NCBI RefSeq assembly: GCF_001488575.1 | Contig: NZ_LN831303.1 | Location: 285,523-349,522 of the forward strand | Direction of reading: 5' to 3' | Length of the DNA stretch: 64,000 nt | From: Halobacterium hubeiense | GTDB taxonomy: Archaea > Halobacteriota > Halobacteria > Halobacteriales > Halobacteriaceae | Shown: piece after piece, positions 8,359-17,184 of the stretch | Layout of the letters: each line of letters opens with the position of its first letter | How positions within the stretch are numbered: the stretch's first letter is position 1 | Notes under the pieces: generated by a model | The model's database searches: none | Told to the model about the DNA's origin: nothing | Seen by the model: only the letters and a program-made list of their open reading frames with translations | Position numbers and translations under genes: made by a program

Positions 8359-10524
8359 CTACTCACGAGTCCGGACGAGCGCGTCCACAGCCACGGGCCC
8401 ATGCTCGGTGACGACGACGGGGTTGAGGTCCAGCTCCGCGACAGTGTCGACACCAGCTGCTAACTCACCGATACGGATGAGGAAGTCAACGATAGCATCG
8501 ACGGAGAGCGCGTCTCCCTCACGGCGGTTCCGGAGGAGCGACGCCAGCGCGGTCTCCTCGACCGCTGCTCTGGCATCAGCTCGTGAGAATGGCGGGACGA
8601 GTGTGGCACTCTCATCGAGCGCTTCCACGAGAACGCCACCAGGGCCGACGGAGACGAGCGACCCGAAGACTTCGTCGGGCGCGATACCCGTAATCGCCTC
8701 AACACCGTCGTCGACCACCGGCTGGACAAGCACACCCTCGATATCGTCCTCGTCGATGGCTGCAAGTGCAGCATCCATCACGTCTTCGTAGGCAGCACGG
8801 ACGGCTTCGGCTGAGTCTATGCCGAGTTCTACGGCGCCGACATCGGTACGGTGAGGGAGCGCTGGCGAGTCAATTTTGAGGACGACTGGAAATCCAATGT
8901 CCTCAGCCGCTGCGACGGCCTCCTGGACATCGGTCGCCAGACGGGTCTCGACTACTGGAATGTCGTAGACGTTCAGCAAGCGTTCGGATTCCTGCCACGT
9001 GAGTACTTGGCCACGTGGCAGGTCGACGTTGGTTGCGTTCTTGCGCGCGTCGGCAACGAGGTCGGTTCGTGACGGCTGGTTGGTCAAGCGGGTTTGTGCA
9101 GTGACGAAGTCGCCCGTCGACGCGAGAGCGTCCAAGCACCGGCTAGGATCTTCGTAAACGGGGAGGGACTCTCGCAGGCGTGCGTACGGCGGTGTCGCCG
9201 TCGGATCATCGGATTCCTTGCGTCCAGTCCAAAGCACGTACACGGGGTCGTCAGCTTCTGAGGCGATAGTTGCTAGATCATCGGCGATGGTCTCGGCACG
9301 CTCGTCGACGCCGGGCAGCCCGATGGCGAAGACGTAGGCGTCGAACGCGTCGTCGTCAAGCACGGCATCGGCAATCTCAGGGAGAACGTGAGCGCCGTAG
9401 CCACGAATATCAGCGGGGTTGTTGAACCCGCCGTACGTCAGCAGCTCCTCGATGTTCAGGAGCTGCTGTTCAGTTTCGCCATCGATATCCGGAAGGGAGA
9501 GGTCCCGTTCGGCGGCCATATCGGCCAACAGGCTGGCAAGCCCACCACTAGTTGAGGCGATACAGACCCGGTCCCGATCGGGATTCCCGTACGCAGTGTG
9601 GGCGCTTGCGCGCGCCAGCAGGTCTGGGATGTCGGGGACACGTTCAACTCCCGCCTGATTGAATGCAGCTGTCCAAGCGTCGTCATCGCCGGTGAGCGAA
9701 CCGGTGTGACTCAATGTCGCTGCTTCGGCTAGTTCGGAGGAGCCGATTTTCACCGTGAGAACCGGCGTCCCGTTACGAACGGCGTTTTCGGCGACCCGCA
9801 AGAATCGTTCGGGGTCATCGATTCCTTCGATATACGTGCAGACGACGTCGACATCGTCTAGCTCAGCGAGATAGGCGACGTAGTCGGCAGCCGTGAGGTC
9901 GACCTCGTTGCCGGTCGAGACGATATGGCTGAAGTGGACGTCACTATCGGCTGCGCGCTCGAAGAACGTCGTAAACGCCAGCGCGCCGGATTGGCTCACG
10001 AGACCAATCCCGCCAGGTTGTGGTTCCCGCGAACAGGTTGCTGTCAGCGTCGCGCCCTCACTGGCCATGACACCGATACAGTTCGGCCCGACGACCTGAA
10101 TCCCGGCTTCGGTCGCTGTGGCGGCTAGCTGTGCTTCGAGGTCGGTGCCTGTGTCGTCAGCTTCAGCGAACCCCGCGGTGAGAACCAGGGCGACGGGGAC
10201 GCCCCGCTCTCCCGCAGACTTGACGACATCGACGACGTGTTCTCGTGGGACGCTGACAACTGCCAGATCAACTGTCTCGGGGATGTCTGAGATGTGGTCA
10301 TAACATTGCCGGTCCCAGACTTCGTCTCGTCCGGGGTTGACCGGATAGAGCGTCCCGTCGAACCCGTACTCAAGCAGGTTCTCCACGAGGTTCCCGGAGT
10401 AGAATGAGTCAGGGCTTGCGCCGACGACCGCAACCGACTCGGGGTCGAACAGCGGATCCAGCTCAGGAGCCGACACCGACTCAGTAGACGAATTCCCCTC
10501 ATCATCCGCTTCGTCGCTCAACAT
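8359..10524 (-). CDS. ADP-forming acyl-CoA synthetase (acetate-CoA ligase family), fused alpha and beta parts
   Basis: A 721-residue ADP-forming acyl-CoA synthetase, which interconverts acid + CoA + ATP with acyl-CoA + ADP + phosphate. Domains in order: CoA-binding Rossmann fold (DPESVAVVGASPDSFYSGN), ligase-CoA flavodoxin-like domains with the motif TLSHTGSLTG holding the phospho-His near residue 273, and a C-terminal ATP-grasp domain (FPVVLKIDSPALPHRTDVGA, VSVGPGG). I use the ATG at 10524, about 60 bases past the TATA box at 10587-10594; an in-frame ATG also exists at 10575, too close to TATA to be used. With a lyase stump directly upstream it could make malyl-CoA-like esters. The substrate is not readable. 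Confidence 0.88.
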   Translation of the reverse strand: MLSDEADDEGNSSTESVSAPELDPLFDPESVAVVGASPDSFYSGNLVENLLEYGFDGTLYPVNPGRDEVWDRQCYDHISDIPETVDLAVVSVPREHVVDVVKSAGERGVPVALVLTAGFAEADDTGTDLEAQLAATATEAGIQVVGPNCIGVMASEGATLTATCSREPQPGGIGLVSQSGALAFTTFFERAADSDVHFSHIVSTGNEVDLTAADYVAYLAELDDVDVVCTYIEGIDDPERFLRVAENAVRNGTPVLTVKIGSSELAEAATLSHTGSLTGDDDAWTAAFNQAGVERVPDIPDLLARASAHTAYGNPDRDRVCIASTSGGLASLLADMAAERDLSLPDIDGETEQQLLNIEELLTYGGFNNPADIRGYGAHVLPEIADAVLDDDAFDAYVFAIGLPGVDERAETIADDLATIASEADDPVYVLWTGRKESDDPTATPPYARLRESLPVYEDPSRCLDALASTGDFVTAQTRLTNQPSRTDLVADARKNATNVDLPRGQVLTWQESERLLNVYDIPVVETRLATDVQEAVAAAEDIGFPVVLKIDSPALPHRTDVGAVELGIDSAEAVRAAYEDVMDAALAAIDEDDIEGVLVQPVVDDGVEAITGIAPDEVFGSLVSVGPGGVLVEALDESATLVPPFSRADARAAVEETALASLLRNRREGDALSVDAIVDFLIRIGELAAGVDTVAELDLNPVVVTEHGPVAVDALVRTRE

Positions 10525-10570
10525 ACAATCGGGTTCCCCTCTTGAGGGCAATATCATACTCCCGAACAGG

Positions 10571-10594
10571 GACAATCACATTCATTCTTTATAT
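10571..10594 (-). promoter_or_regulatory. TATA promoter with element shared with 4553-4576
   Basis: The minus strand reads ATATAAAG, then AATGA, three bases, and TGATTGTC, matching the promoter of the peptide ABC operon at 21 of 24 positions. It drives the acyl-CoA synthetase gene and overlaps the 3' end of the lyase remnant. The similarity extends past TATA, so it points to a common regulator, plausibly the Bat-type protein at 4847-5554. Confidence 0.6.
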
Positions 10595-10800
10595 ACGGGG
10601 GAATGTCTGGCGTTGCACTCAGTCGAGCCAAGCAATTCGGAGAAAACCTGGGATAGCGTAGGGAAGTCGGATTCAGAAACTCGCGAGAGCACCGGAGACA
10701 AGTCGACCTCGTTGGGGGCGGGCGTGAACGCGTCGTTGATGTCGTCGACTTGATCGGGGTGAATCGCCAGTTTCCCATCGGATCCGAACTCGATGACTCC
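10582..10800 (-). pseudogene. C-terminal remnant of a citrate lyase beta / malyl-CoA lyase (HpcH/HpaI) gene
   Basis: In one minus-strand frame the stretch reads IEFGSDGKLAIHPDQVDDIN followed by DAFTPAPNEVDLSP, and ends at a TGA at 10582. The pattern G.DGK.AIHP.QV..IN.AF.P is the conserved C-terminal part of the citrate lyase beta/malyl-CoA lyase family. Upstream the frame meets a TGA at 10819-10821, and the rest of the enzyme is missing; unrelated methyltransferase sequence follows. It is therefore a stump left by a deletion. Its position directly upstream of the acyl-CoA synthetase suggests the ancestral operon held a CoA-ester lyase with that synthetase. Confidence 0.65.
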
Positions 10801-10885
10801 GTCTGTTCTCGGAGCCCATCAGTGTCGTCAATATCTGTGCTATCGGCACCCGAATGTCTTTGACAGCTTGGTTGAATGCGAACGT

Positions 10886-11647
10886 ATGGACGACGGAACC
10901 GAACAGAAGCGGTCGACAGCCGCGCTGTTCGACGAACAAGCCGCGGCCTATCTGGATAGTCGTGTCCACCGAGCCGGAGACGACCTCGACCAGCTGGTCG
11001 AGTGGGTCGGTGCCGCTGATCGCGCACTAGACGTCGCCACAGGCGCAGGCCACACGGCTGGCGCACTTGTTGAAGGCGGTGCTACTCAGGTTGTTGCGAC
11101 TGATGCCGCACCGACGATGGTCGCCACGGCGACGCAAGCGTTTCCCGGCGTACGGGGTGTGATTTGTGATGCCGAACGATTGCCGTTCGTCACAAACTCG
11201 TTTGACGCGGTGACGTGCCGTATCGCTGCACACCATTTCCCCGAACCGACGGACTTCGTGGCGGAAGTTGCTCGCGTCCTCAAACCTGGTGGAACGCTTG
11301 CCTTCGAAGACAACGTCGCACCCGATGATGAGGCGCTCGACAACTTTCTCAACCGCGTCGAACGAATCCGTGACCCAACGCACGTCCGTTCGCATCGCGT
11401 AAGCGACTGGCTCCGTTGGTTCAAGGGTGCGGGTCTGACTGTCGAGACCTCACGTGTTGTCACGAAGACGCTCGATTACGACGAATGGGTCGCAAACGTT
11501 GACCTGTCCGCCGAGCGCCGCAAACGCCTCGAAGCAACCTTCGCCGATCGGCCCCCCGAAGCAACTGAGGCGTTTGAAATCACGGACGCAGAAGATGGTC
11601 TCGAGTCGTTCGCGAACCTCAAACTGTTGCTCCGCGCCACCCGATAA
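10886..11647 (+). CDS. Class I SAM-dependent methyltransferase (UbiE/COQ5-like)
   Basis: A 253-residue Rossmann-fold methyltransferase. Motif I is DRALDVATGAGHTAGAL, the acidic end of strand 2 is VVATDAAPTM, motif II/III is ICDAERLPFVTNSFDAVTCR, and post-motif LKPGGTLAFEDN follows; all are typical of the UbiE-like small-molecule group. I use the ATG at 10886 (MDDGTEQKRS); the frame is open further upstream, but that part lies beside the lyase remnant and lacks family character. It is transcribed opposite to both neighbours and converges with the fused ABC ATPase gene. The acceptor substrate is unknown. Confidence 0.82.
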   Translation: MDDGTEQKRSTAALFDEQAAAYLDSRVHRAGDDLDQLVEWVGAADRALDVATGAGHTAGALVEGGATQVVATDAAPTMVATATQAFPGVRGVICDAERLPFVTNSFDAVTCRIAAHHFPEPTDFVAEVARVLKPGGTLAFEDNVAPDDEALDNFLNRVERIRDPTHVRSHRVSDWLRWFKGAGLTVETSRVVTKTLDYDEWVANVDLSAERRKRLEATFADRPPEATEAFEITDAEDGLESFANLKLLLRATR

Positions 11648-11677
11648 CGACCACCGCTGTCATGGTGAGGTGGCCCG

Positions 11678-13834
11678 TCAGTCGTTTTCGATTGGACTGT
11701 CTCTCGGTTGAGTTTCGTCGCGCGATTCCTCATTTGGGTGGAAACACGCCGCTTCGTGGTTCTCCCCGACCCACGTGTCAAGCGTGGGTTCCTCGCTGTA
11801 ACATTGGTCGGTGGACTTCGGACAGCGTGAGGCGAACCGACAGCCAGTCGTTCTCGTCGCGGGGCTGGCTGGCTGCCCCTCAAGCGTGACGCGGTCGCGG
11901 GTCCCGCGTGGATCCATCTCCGGGATTGCCGCGAGCAACGCCTCCGTATACGGGTGTTTCGGGCTGTTGAAGATGCGTTCCGTGTCGCCTCGCTCTACGA
12001 ACTGACCGAGGTACATGATTGCCAAGCGATCGGCAATATAGGAGAGACTGGGCAGGTCGTGAGAGATGTACAGAACGCCAATCTCTTCTGTGTTAACTAA
12101 CTCACGGAGCAGATTTAGCACATCTGCTTTCAGCGAGACGTCAAGCATCGAGGCGGGTTCGTCACAGATCAACAGATCAGGGTCAATAACCAGAGCTCGT
12201 GCAAGCGCCACCCGCTGGCGCTGGCCGCCGGAGAGTTCGTCCGGGTATGCGTCCAGATAATGCTCGGCTGGCGCCAAGCCGACGCGTTCGAGCGTTTCCT
12301 TGACGGCCTGCTCCCGCTCGTCGAGGCGGTATCCGTGGATTGTCAGTGGTTCCTTAACGAGTTGTTTGACCGTCATCCGGGGGTTCAGGGAGTCGTATGG
12401 ATTCTGGAATATGACCTGAACTCGCTCGCGGAACGACTGGAGGTTCCCGTCCTGATAGTGGTCGTGGGAGTTGCCGTCGAATGTGAATGTGCCCGCGCTG
12501 GGCTCTTCGAGGAGCCCCAGTGTTTGTGCGAGCGTCGATTTCCCGCAGCCGGATTCACCGACGACGCCGAGGATTTCGCCGCGCGAGACGGAAAATGACA
12601 CGTCATCGACGGCACGAACCCGTGTCCCCGTACTGTCGAAGACATCACGGAGGACATTCCCCTGACGCTCGTACGCGTCACGAAGCGTACTCGCAACTCT
12701 CGTAATCGAGGGTGACCCCCCTTCTAATGGGAGCCTGCCGAGGAGGGAGGTGTCGCTCTCGTACCATTTGCTCAATCCTTCGACCTCCAGGAGGACCTCG
12801 CGGTTGCTGGACCCTGCGTCGTGCTCGGGACTGCCCCACGTCGATGGATCGTCAGCCTGTTTTCTCATCCGGGTCGCGCGCTCAGTGTGGTGGCAGGCAA
12901 CTCGCTGGTTCCGGTAGGGAAGTTTCTCCAGTTGCGGCTGCGTAGTCTCACACTCTTCGTCTGCAAAGGGACATCGTGAGTTGAACGCACACCCAGTGGG
13001 GGCTTCGTCCAGCATCGGCGGTTCGCCGGACATCGAGATGAGTTCGTTGCTATCGTCGTCCTGTGTGGGATAGGCCTGCTTTAGCCCCATTGTGTACGGA
13101 TTCGATGGGTTGAGAAGGACGTTATCCACGTGGCCCTGTTCCATGACTTGCCCACCGTAGAGCACGGACATTTCGTCGCAGGCCTCGGCGATGACGCTCA
13201 GGTCGTGGGTGATCAGGAGAAGCGAGCTGTCCGTCTCCTCCTGAATCTGGAGGATGTTGTCGATGATCTGGTCCTGAACAACGACATCGAGTCCCGTCGT
13301 CGGCTCGTCGGCGATGATTAATTTCGGGTCGAGTGCGAGCGCCATCGCGATAACGACGCGTTGGCGCATCCCGCCAGAGAAGCGATGCGGGTACTCTTCG
13401 ATTCGCTCGGGGTCCAGTCCGACGGTTTCGAAAAGCTCACGCGAGCGGCGCTGAGCGTGCTGATCGGACACGTCTCGGTGCGTCTGGATGGCTTGCCGGA
13501 TCTGCGCGCCGACCGTCATCACGGGGTCAAGTGCGTCGATGGCCGTCTGGGGGATGAACGCGATTTCCTCCCACAGGAAGTCGCGGCGTTCCGCCGCGGT
13601 CATCGACCGCAGGTCTCGTCCCTCGAATTCGATTTCCCCGGATTCGATCACTGCACAGTCTGGTAACAGCCCTAGAATTGCCTTCGCAGTTGTCGATTTC
13701 CCTGAGGCTGATTCGCCCGACAGTGCGTAGTTAACGCCGTCCTCGATAGTGAATGAGACGCCGTTAACACTATGTCGTGGTCCTTCTTCGGTGTCGTATC
13801 GAACCACTAGGTCATTAACGTTAAGCAGCGTCAT
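11678..13834 (-). CDS. Fused oligopeptide ABC transporter ATPase (OppD-OppF in one chain)
   Basis: A 718-residue protein with two complete ABC cassettes. Domain 1 has an altered Walker A (GESASGKST, where the usual form is GESGCGKST), signature FSGGMRQR and Walker [13 protein letters not shown]. Its oligopeptide-type C-terminal Cys cluster includes [16 protein letters not shown]. Domain 2 has Walker [10 protein letters not shown], signature LSGGQRQR, Walker [13 protein letters not shown] and a second cluster GCRFASRCP. OppD and OppF are usually separate proteins; fusions are known in haloarchaea. No permease or binding-protein gene lies beside it, so it may serve the operon at 1-4503 as a duplicate or be an orphan. 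It resembles the partial ATPase at position 1. Confidence 0.9.
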   Translation of the reverse strand: MTLLNVNDLVVRYDTEEGPRHSVNGVSFTIEDGVNYALSGESASGKSTTAKAILGLLPDCAVIESGEIEFEGRDLRSMTAAERRDFLWEEIAFIPQTAIDALDPVMTVGAQIRQAIQTHRDVSDQHAQRRSRELFETVGLDPERIEEYPHRFSGGMRQRVVIAMALALDPKLIIADEPTTGLDVVVQDQIIDNILQIQEETDSSLLLITHDLSVIAEACDEMSVLYGGQVMEQGHVDNVLLNPSNPYTMGLKQAYPTQDDDSNELISMSGEPPMLDEAPTGCAFNSRCPFADEECETTQPQLEKLPYRNQRVACHHTERATRMRKQADDPSTWGSPEHDAGSSNREVLLEVEGLSKWYESDTSLLGRLPLEGGSPSITRVASTLRDAYERQGNVLRDVFDSTGTRVRAVDDVSFSVSRGEILGVVGESGCGKSTLAQTLGLLEEPSAGTFTFDGNSHDHYQDGNLQSFRERVQVIFQNPYDSLNPRMTVKQLVKEPLTIHGYRLDEREQAVKETLERVGLAPAEHYLDAYPDELSGGQRQRVALARALVIDPDLLICDEPASMLDVSLKADVLNLLRELVNTEEIGVLYISHDLPSLSYIADRLAIMYLGQFVERGDTERIFNSPKHPYTEALLAAIPEMDPRGTRDRVTLEGQPASPATRTTGCRFASRCPKSTDQCYSEEPTLDTWVGENHEAACFHPNEESRDETQPRDSPIEND

Positions 13835-14200
13835 TTTTGGTCCCCGTTACCGGCGTGTAGCGTCGGAAAGTCTGCCAGAATTGATTGCCAGCGGCTGTTT
13901 TCCAACACCTCCGTGGAGACACACCCGCGTGAATTCATGCTATGTGTGACCAATCCACCTCGTAGTTATATATCCACGGTTCACTATATTCAATATATAC
14001 CTGACATGATGGCGCTGAGGATGTCAAGTTCACCTTCGGTAAGTCGAATCGTGGTGAATGAGGTGAGGCACTGGCGAAGTTCGTATGCTGCCCAAAACGA
14101 TCCTCTGAATTTATATTGGAATCTGGCTAAGATTCGGACAGGCGAATTGTCCTCCAAAAGAAGGTGCGAGAACGGCTCGATATTACAGCGAGAACAGCGC
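13835..14200. other. Intergenic region with probable ATPase promoter
   Basis: No gene is visible here. TATATA at 13968-13973 on the minus strand lies about 135 bases before the fused ATPase start. It is followed by GGATTGGTC, which weakly recalls the TGATTGTC element of the promoters at 4553 and 10571. A second AT-rich patch lies at 13985-14003. Confidence 0.35.
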
Positions 14201-14205
14201 GAAAC

Positions 14206-14225
14206 CCCACGGCGTTAGCCGTGGG
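14206..14225. repeat. Solitary IS200/IS605-type end hairpin
   Basis: CCCACGGC (14206-14213), loop GTTA, then GCCGTGGG form a perfect 8-bp hairpin, flanked further out by GCGC on both sides. The same kind of sequence ends the complete element at 34.7 kb (ACGCCGTGGGGTTCC). No intact tnpA or tnpB lies next to it, so it is probably the scar of a lost element. It could instead be a stable transcript end of the omega-RNA type that tnpB genes make. Confidence 0.5.
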
Positions 14226-14474
14226 ATGAAGCGCGTAAGCTTTAGTTGACATCTCTTCTGGTAGTTTGGATGCCAAGTCCGAGGCAAATCCACCAAAGAC
14301 GCTGTCTCACTCGGGAGCCATACCGGCTCAGCCCAGAATTCGACCAGGAAGCTCTCCCGTGGGGATGGCGGTCTGTGGCCAGCACAATCCGACACCGTCA
14401 GTTGCGGAAAAAGTCAAGAACGGCATATACAGGCCGTACAGGCTGACTACATCCGGGATTAACTCCGAGGCGGG

Positions 14475-14930
14475 TCACTCCTCTGCGCGGCGGTCTTCGA
14501 TATCTTCGATAATGGCTTGTGCTCGTTCTTCTGCAGTTTTGGAGTGGTCGCTTGTCGGCTCTGTACTCTCATCTCGATCGAGGCTGGGGACTTCGTGTTC
14601 CCAGCCCTGCTTGGCGTAGGCGTCGTCAGGTGCTTTCTCAAAGATTCGAGCGGCTGAATCGAGCGACGCAAGTCGTTGTTTTAGTTCATCGGCTCGATGC
14701 GGATTGATATAATAGGTCGTTTCTGCTCGTTCGACGAGCCGATCCTCGAAGAGGCGAGCCATCGCTTTTGATGCGCTTGTCTCGCTGAGGTCTGTTCGTG
14801 CTGCGATTTCACTGGGCGTGAAGCCGTACTGGTGGTGTGCGACGAGGAAGCTGAGTGCTTCGTATTCGTTCGTATCCGGCTTCACCGGGTATGGGTCGTC
14901 ATTTGTGAGGTCGTCGACGGGAACTACCAT
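14475..14930 (-). CDS. MarR-like winged-helix protein, possibly an antitoxin without its toxin
   Basis: A 151-residue winged-helix protein. The wHTH spans roughly residues 22-75 (EYEALSFLVAHHQYGFTPSE, then IAARTDLSETSASKAMARLF and a wing ending TTYYINP), followed by an acidic tail rich in D and E (DRDESTEPTSDHSKTAEERA). Similar haloarchaeal proteins are often encoded just before a PemK/MazF-type toxin. Here the sequence after the stop (14240-14474) shows no such toxin frame, so the partner seems lost. An inverted repeat GGTTCA/TGAACC at 15011-15016 and 15030-15035, about 85-105 bases upstream, may be its operator. Function is inferred from family context. Confidence 0.6.
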   Translation of the reverse strand: MVVPVDDLTNDDPYPVKPDTNEYEALSFLVAHHQYGFTPSEIAARTDLSETSASKAMARLFEDRLVERAETTYYINPHRADELKQRLASLDSAARIFEKAPDDAYAKQGWEHEVPSLDRDESTEPTSDHSKTAEERAQAIIEDIEDRRAEE

Positions 14931-15216
14931 CTTTCCTACTATGTGTTACCAGCTGCCATTACGGTTTTCGGCGCGGGTATTGGACCGGATGGCTTTGTTG
15001 AAATCCTATTGGTTCAACCATTCCGCAGCTGAACCATCCCCTAAATGGATATGCGAATCTAATATACGGGTGAGCCCAGCCGTCGTCTCTACGGCAATTA
15101 GAAGACGTTGTCATAGCAGCATACGCGTTTCTCGATTCAATTCGATTCGTCCCACAATTCGTCTTCGACTGAAATCTCGAACTGTCCATCAGAGGAGACT
15201 ATCGCTCCCGCTTACC
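14931..15216. other. Upstream region of the winged-helix gene
   Basis: No gene is supported here. An inverted repeat (15011-15016 with 15030-15035, arms GGTTCA/TGAACC, 13-base spacer) lies upstream of the wHTH gene. The rest, up to the C-rich tract, is ordinary low-complexity intergenic DNA. Confidence 0.3.
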
Positions 15217-15850
15217 CCCTCCCCGACTACCGCCATCGCCATCGCCCTCGTCGTCGACGTCGATGTCGTCGCTGTCGCCGCCGCCCCCGGACCCCAGTGC
15301 TTCCGCTGTTCTCGCTCCACCCAAACCCCATCGTCTCTCGAGACGCCGCCCCCTCTCGCCGCCCCGACTCTCGCTCGTTCTCCATCGCTGTTCGCCGCGA
15401 TGTTGACTCCCCATCATGCCGAGTCCAGACCACTCCCCGAATCGCCGCCCCCGGCGCGACCGCATCAGTCCCCCGCCCATGCCGAGCCACGATGGACCCA
15501 CCACCTCGCCACTCGCTCGCCAGCCACCCATCCTCGCTGTTCGGTCCTCGCCAGACGACTCCCGTAGCCCCACCCCTCGCCAGACGATCTCCCCCGCCGC
15601 TCCACTCACCAGACGTCGTCCACCGAAGCCGCCGGTTGCCTCCTCGCTCCTCGCTGTCTTCTCAACTCAGTCCCTCGCCAGTCGCCGCCGCCGAGCTCGT
15701 CCACGCCACACCTCGCCGTTGACGCCTCCTGTCCTCCCCGCCTCGCCGCGCCTCTGCCCCGCCTCCACCAGTGCGCTCCCCCAGGGTTCCCACCAATATC
15801 AACAATCTGGTAGTACCTCTATCGCCTACGCTCCCACTCCACCCCTCACC
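15217..15850. repeat. Strongly C-rich, strand-asymmetric low-complexity tract
   Basis: For over 600 bases the plus strand is dominated by C, with T and A, and has very little G. Degenerate repeats of CTCGCCAG(ACG) occur around 15525-15680. Several long frames stay open on both strands, but their proteins are Pro/Ser/Arg or Gly/Arg low-complexity and resemble no family, so I do not call genes. The minus strand is correspondingly G-rich. The tract lies directly before the 48-bp repeat array, near plasmid-type genes. Confidence 0.55.
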
Positions 15851-16038
15851 CTCGCCTCCAACTCGGCTCTGCCTGAATCATCCGCCACGCGACCACCAAC
15901 TGGAACTTCAACTTTCCTGAACCCTAATTGTGTAATTTCGGCTGGTCGTACACGACAATAGTAGATGACACTATAGCCTCTGTAAAGCAATCTAAGGGCG
16001 TGTCTGAACGTACACGCTCGATTTCGGGGGTGGCGAAT

Positions 16039-16520
16039 TAAACAGATTACCCCCTGAATTGTACCGCCGTCTGGTGATTACACAAACTAACAGGTAGAAA
16101 GCATAAATAAACATGGAAGCGCTAATTCGGTTGCCGTCTGGTGATTACACGGGGTTTTGAAGCCGGTTCAAGAGTTAAACACGGACACGCCGAATCCTAC
16201 TGCCGTCCGGTGATTACGGTACTAAACATACATCCCCCGGAATCCGACCGCCGTCTGGTGATTAGGGTGCCGAGTCGATTCTGTGAGGGCGCTCTGAACA
16301 AGTAAATACAACCCCCGTGAAATTCTGGTGCCGTCCGGTACTTACGGGATTAAACACAGACACCCCGTAATCCCAACGCCGTCTGGTACTTACGTGATTT
16401 GCTGTCTGCGTCGCAGTTCTACTGTGGCAGTAAACACGCACCCCCCGGAATTCGACTGCCATCTGGCAATTACGGAAGTAAACATGAGACCCCCGAATCC
16501 GACCCCTGTCGTGTACTTAG
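16039..16520. repeat. Array of eight degenerate 48-bp repeats with alternating spacing
   Basis: Each copy begins TAAACA and ends GCCGTCTGGTGATTAC, with a C-rich middle close to CCCCCGGAATCCGAC. Copies start at 16039, 16108, 16176, 16223, 16303, 16351, 16431 and 16479. From the third copy the steps are 47, 80, 48, 80 and 48 bases: pairs of directly abutting copies separated by 32 bases of unrelated sequence. No protein-coding sense is visible. An iteron-like or protein-binding array is possible; it does not look like CRISPR. Confidence 0.7.
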
Positions 16521-17184
16521 AACCGAAAACCACCGGCTAAACTATATTGAATGTGGTAGGTATGGTGATAGCGGTGGGAGAACACCGCCGATGATCACGG
16601 GCGAGACGACCCAGAGATAGCGTGGGTTGAGCTCGGGTGACGACTGGTGAATACTTGCGTTCGGTATTGGGCGTCTCTGTGGATGATTCGTTGTTGGTGG
16701 TGTGCTGGTTGTGGGATTGGGGTGTCGTTGAGGTTTCTCACGTCCGTCGTCGTTGTAGAAACGTTACTGCGTTCGGCTTTCGTGCGTGTGGGCTCGTTGT
16801 GGGAGGGGTATACTGCCGAAGCTGGCGGTGTAGACGCTAGTTCAGATTTGGCGGGTTCGACCCCACTGCTCGCGACCAGTACACGCCACCCGTATCGTGT
16901 CGAATTCGGGGTGGTGGCTGCTGGAGGACGTGTTCGGCATTCTCCTGTGCGGGTTGCGCCGTGCATCGCTCCCGAAGTCGTGTGGAGAGCCATCGATTGT
17001 ACTGGTGGCGTTCATTCGTCGTGGCTGTGGTGTCGTTGTGTCGTGCGCCTGGGCGTGGCGTGTGCTCGTTGTGGCGCTCGTAACGGATCGTGCCGGTAGG
17101 AGACTGCGCGAGTAGAGAACAGCGTGGGGAGTCGGATGGTGCGCTAGCGGTGGGCGGCACCGACTCGGGATGTCCTGGTGGCGG
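16521..17184. other. G/T-rich region without recognisable genes
   Basis: The plus strand is rich in G and T. A 150-codon plus-strand frame and a 107-codon minus-strand frame are open here, but both give Cys/Trp/Val- or Arg/Pro-rich proteins without family features. I see no RNA gene. Confidence 0.3.

Noticed and set aside
15199..15961. Several 120-250 codon genes on both strands
   Set aside because: All are artefacts of the C-rich tract: Pro/Ser/Arg or Gly/Arg low complexity, overlapping each other, with no family features or plausible starts.
16039..16520. CRISPR array
   Set aside because: Repeats are long and degenerate, many copies abut with no spacer, and only two intervals hold about 32 bases of unique DNA. 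No cas genes are present.
16845..16880. tRNA T-arm (GGGTTCGACCCC)
   Set aside because: The flanking bases do not pair as a T stem or acceptor stem, and no D or anticodon arm can be built upstream.
16647..17160. Protein genes of 150 (plus) and 107 (minus) codons
   Set aside because: Composition is Cys/Trp/Val- or Arg/Pro-rich and unlike the acidic haloarchaeal proteome; both come from the G/T-rich composition.
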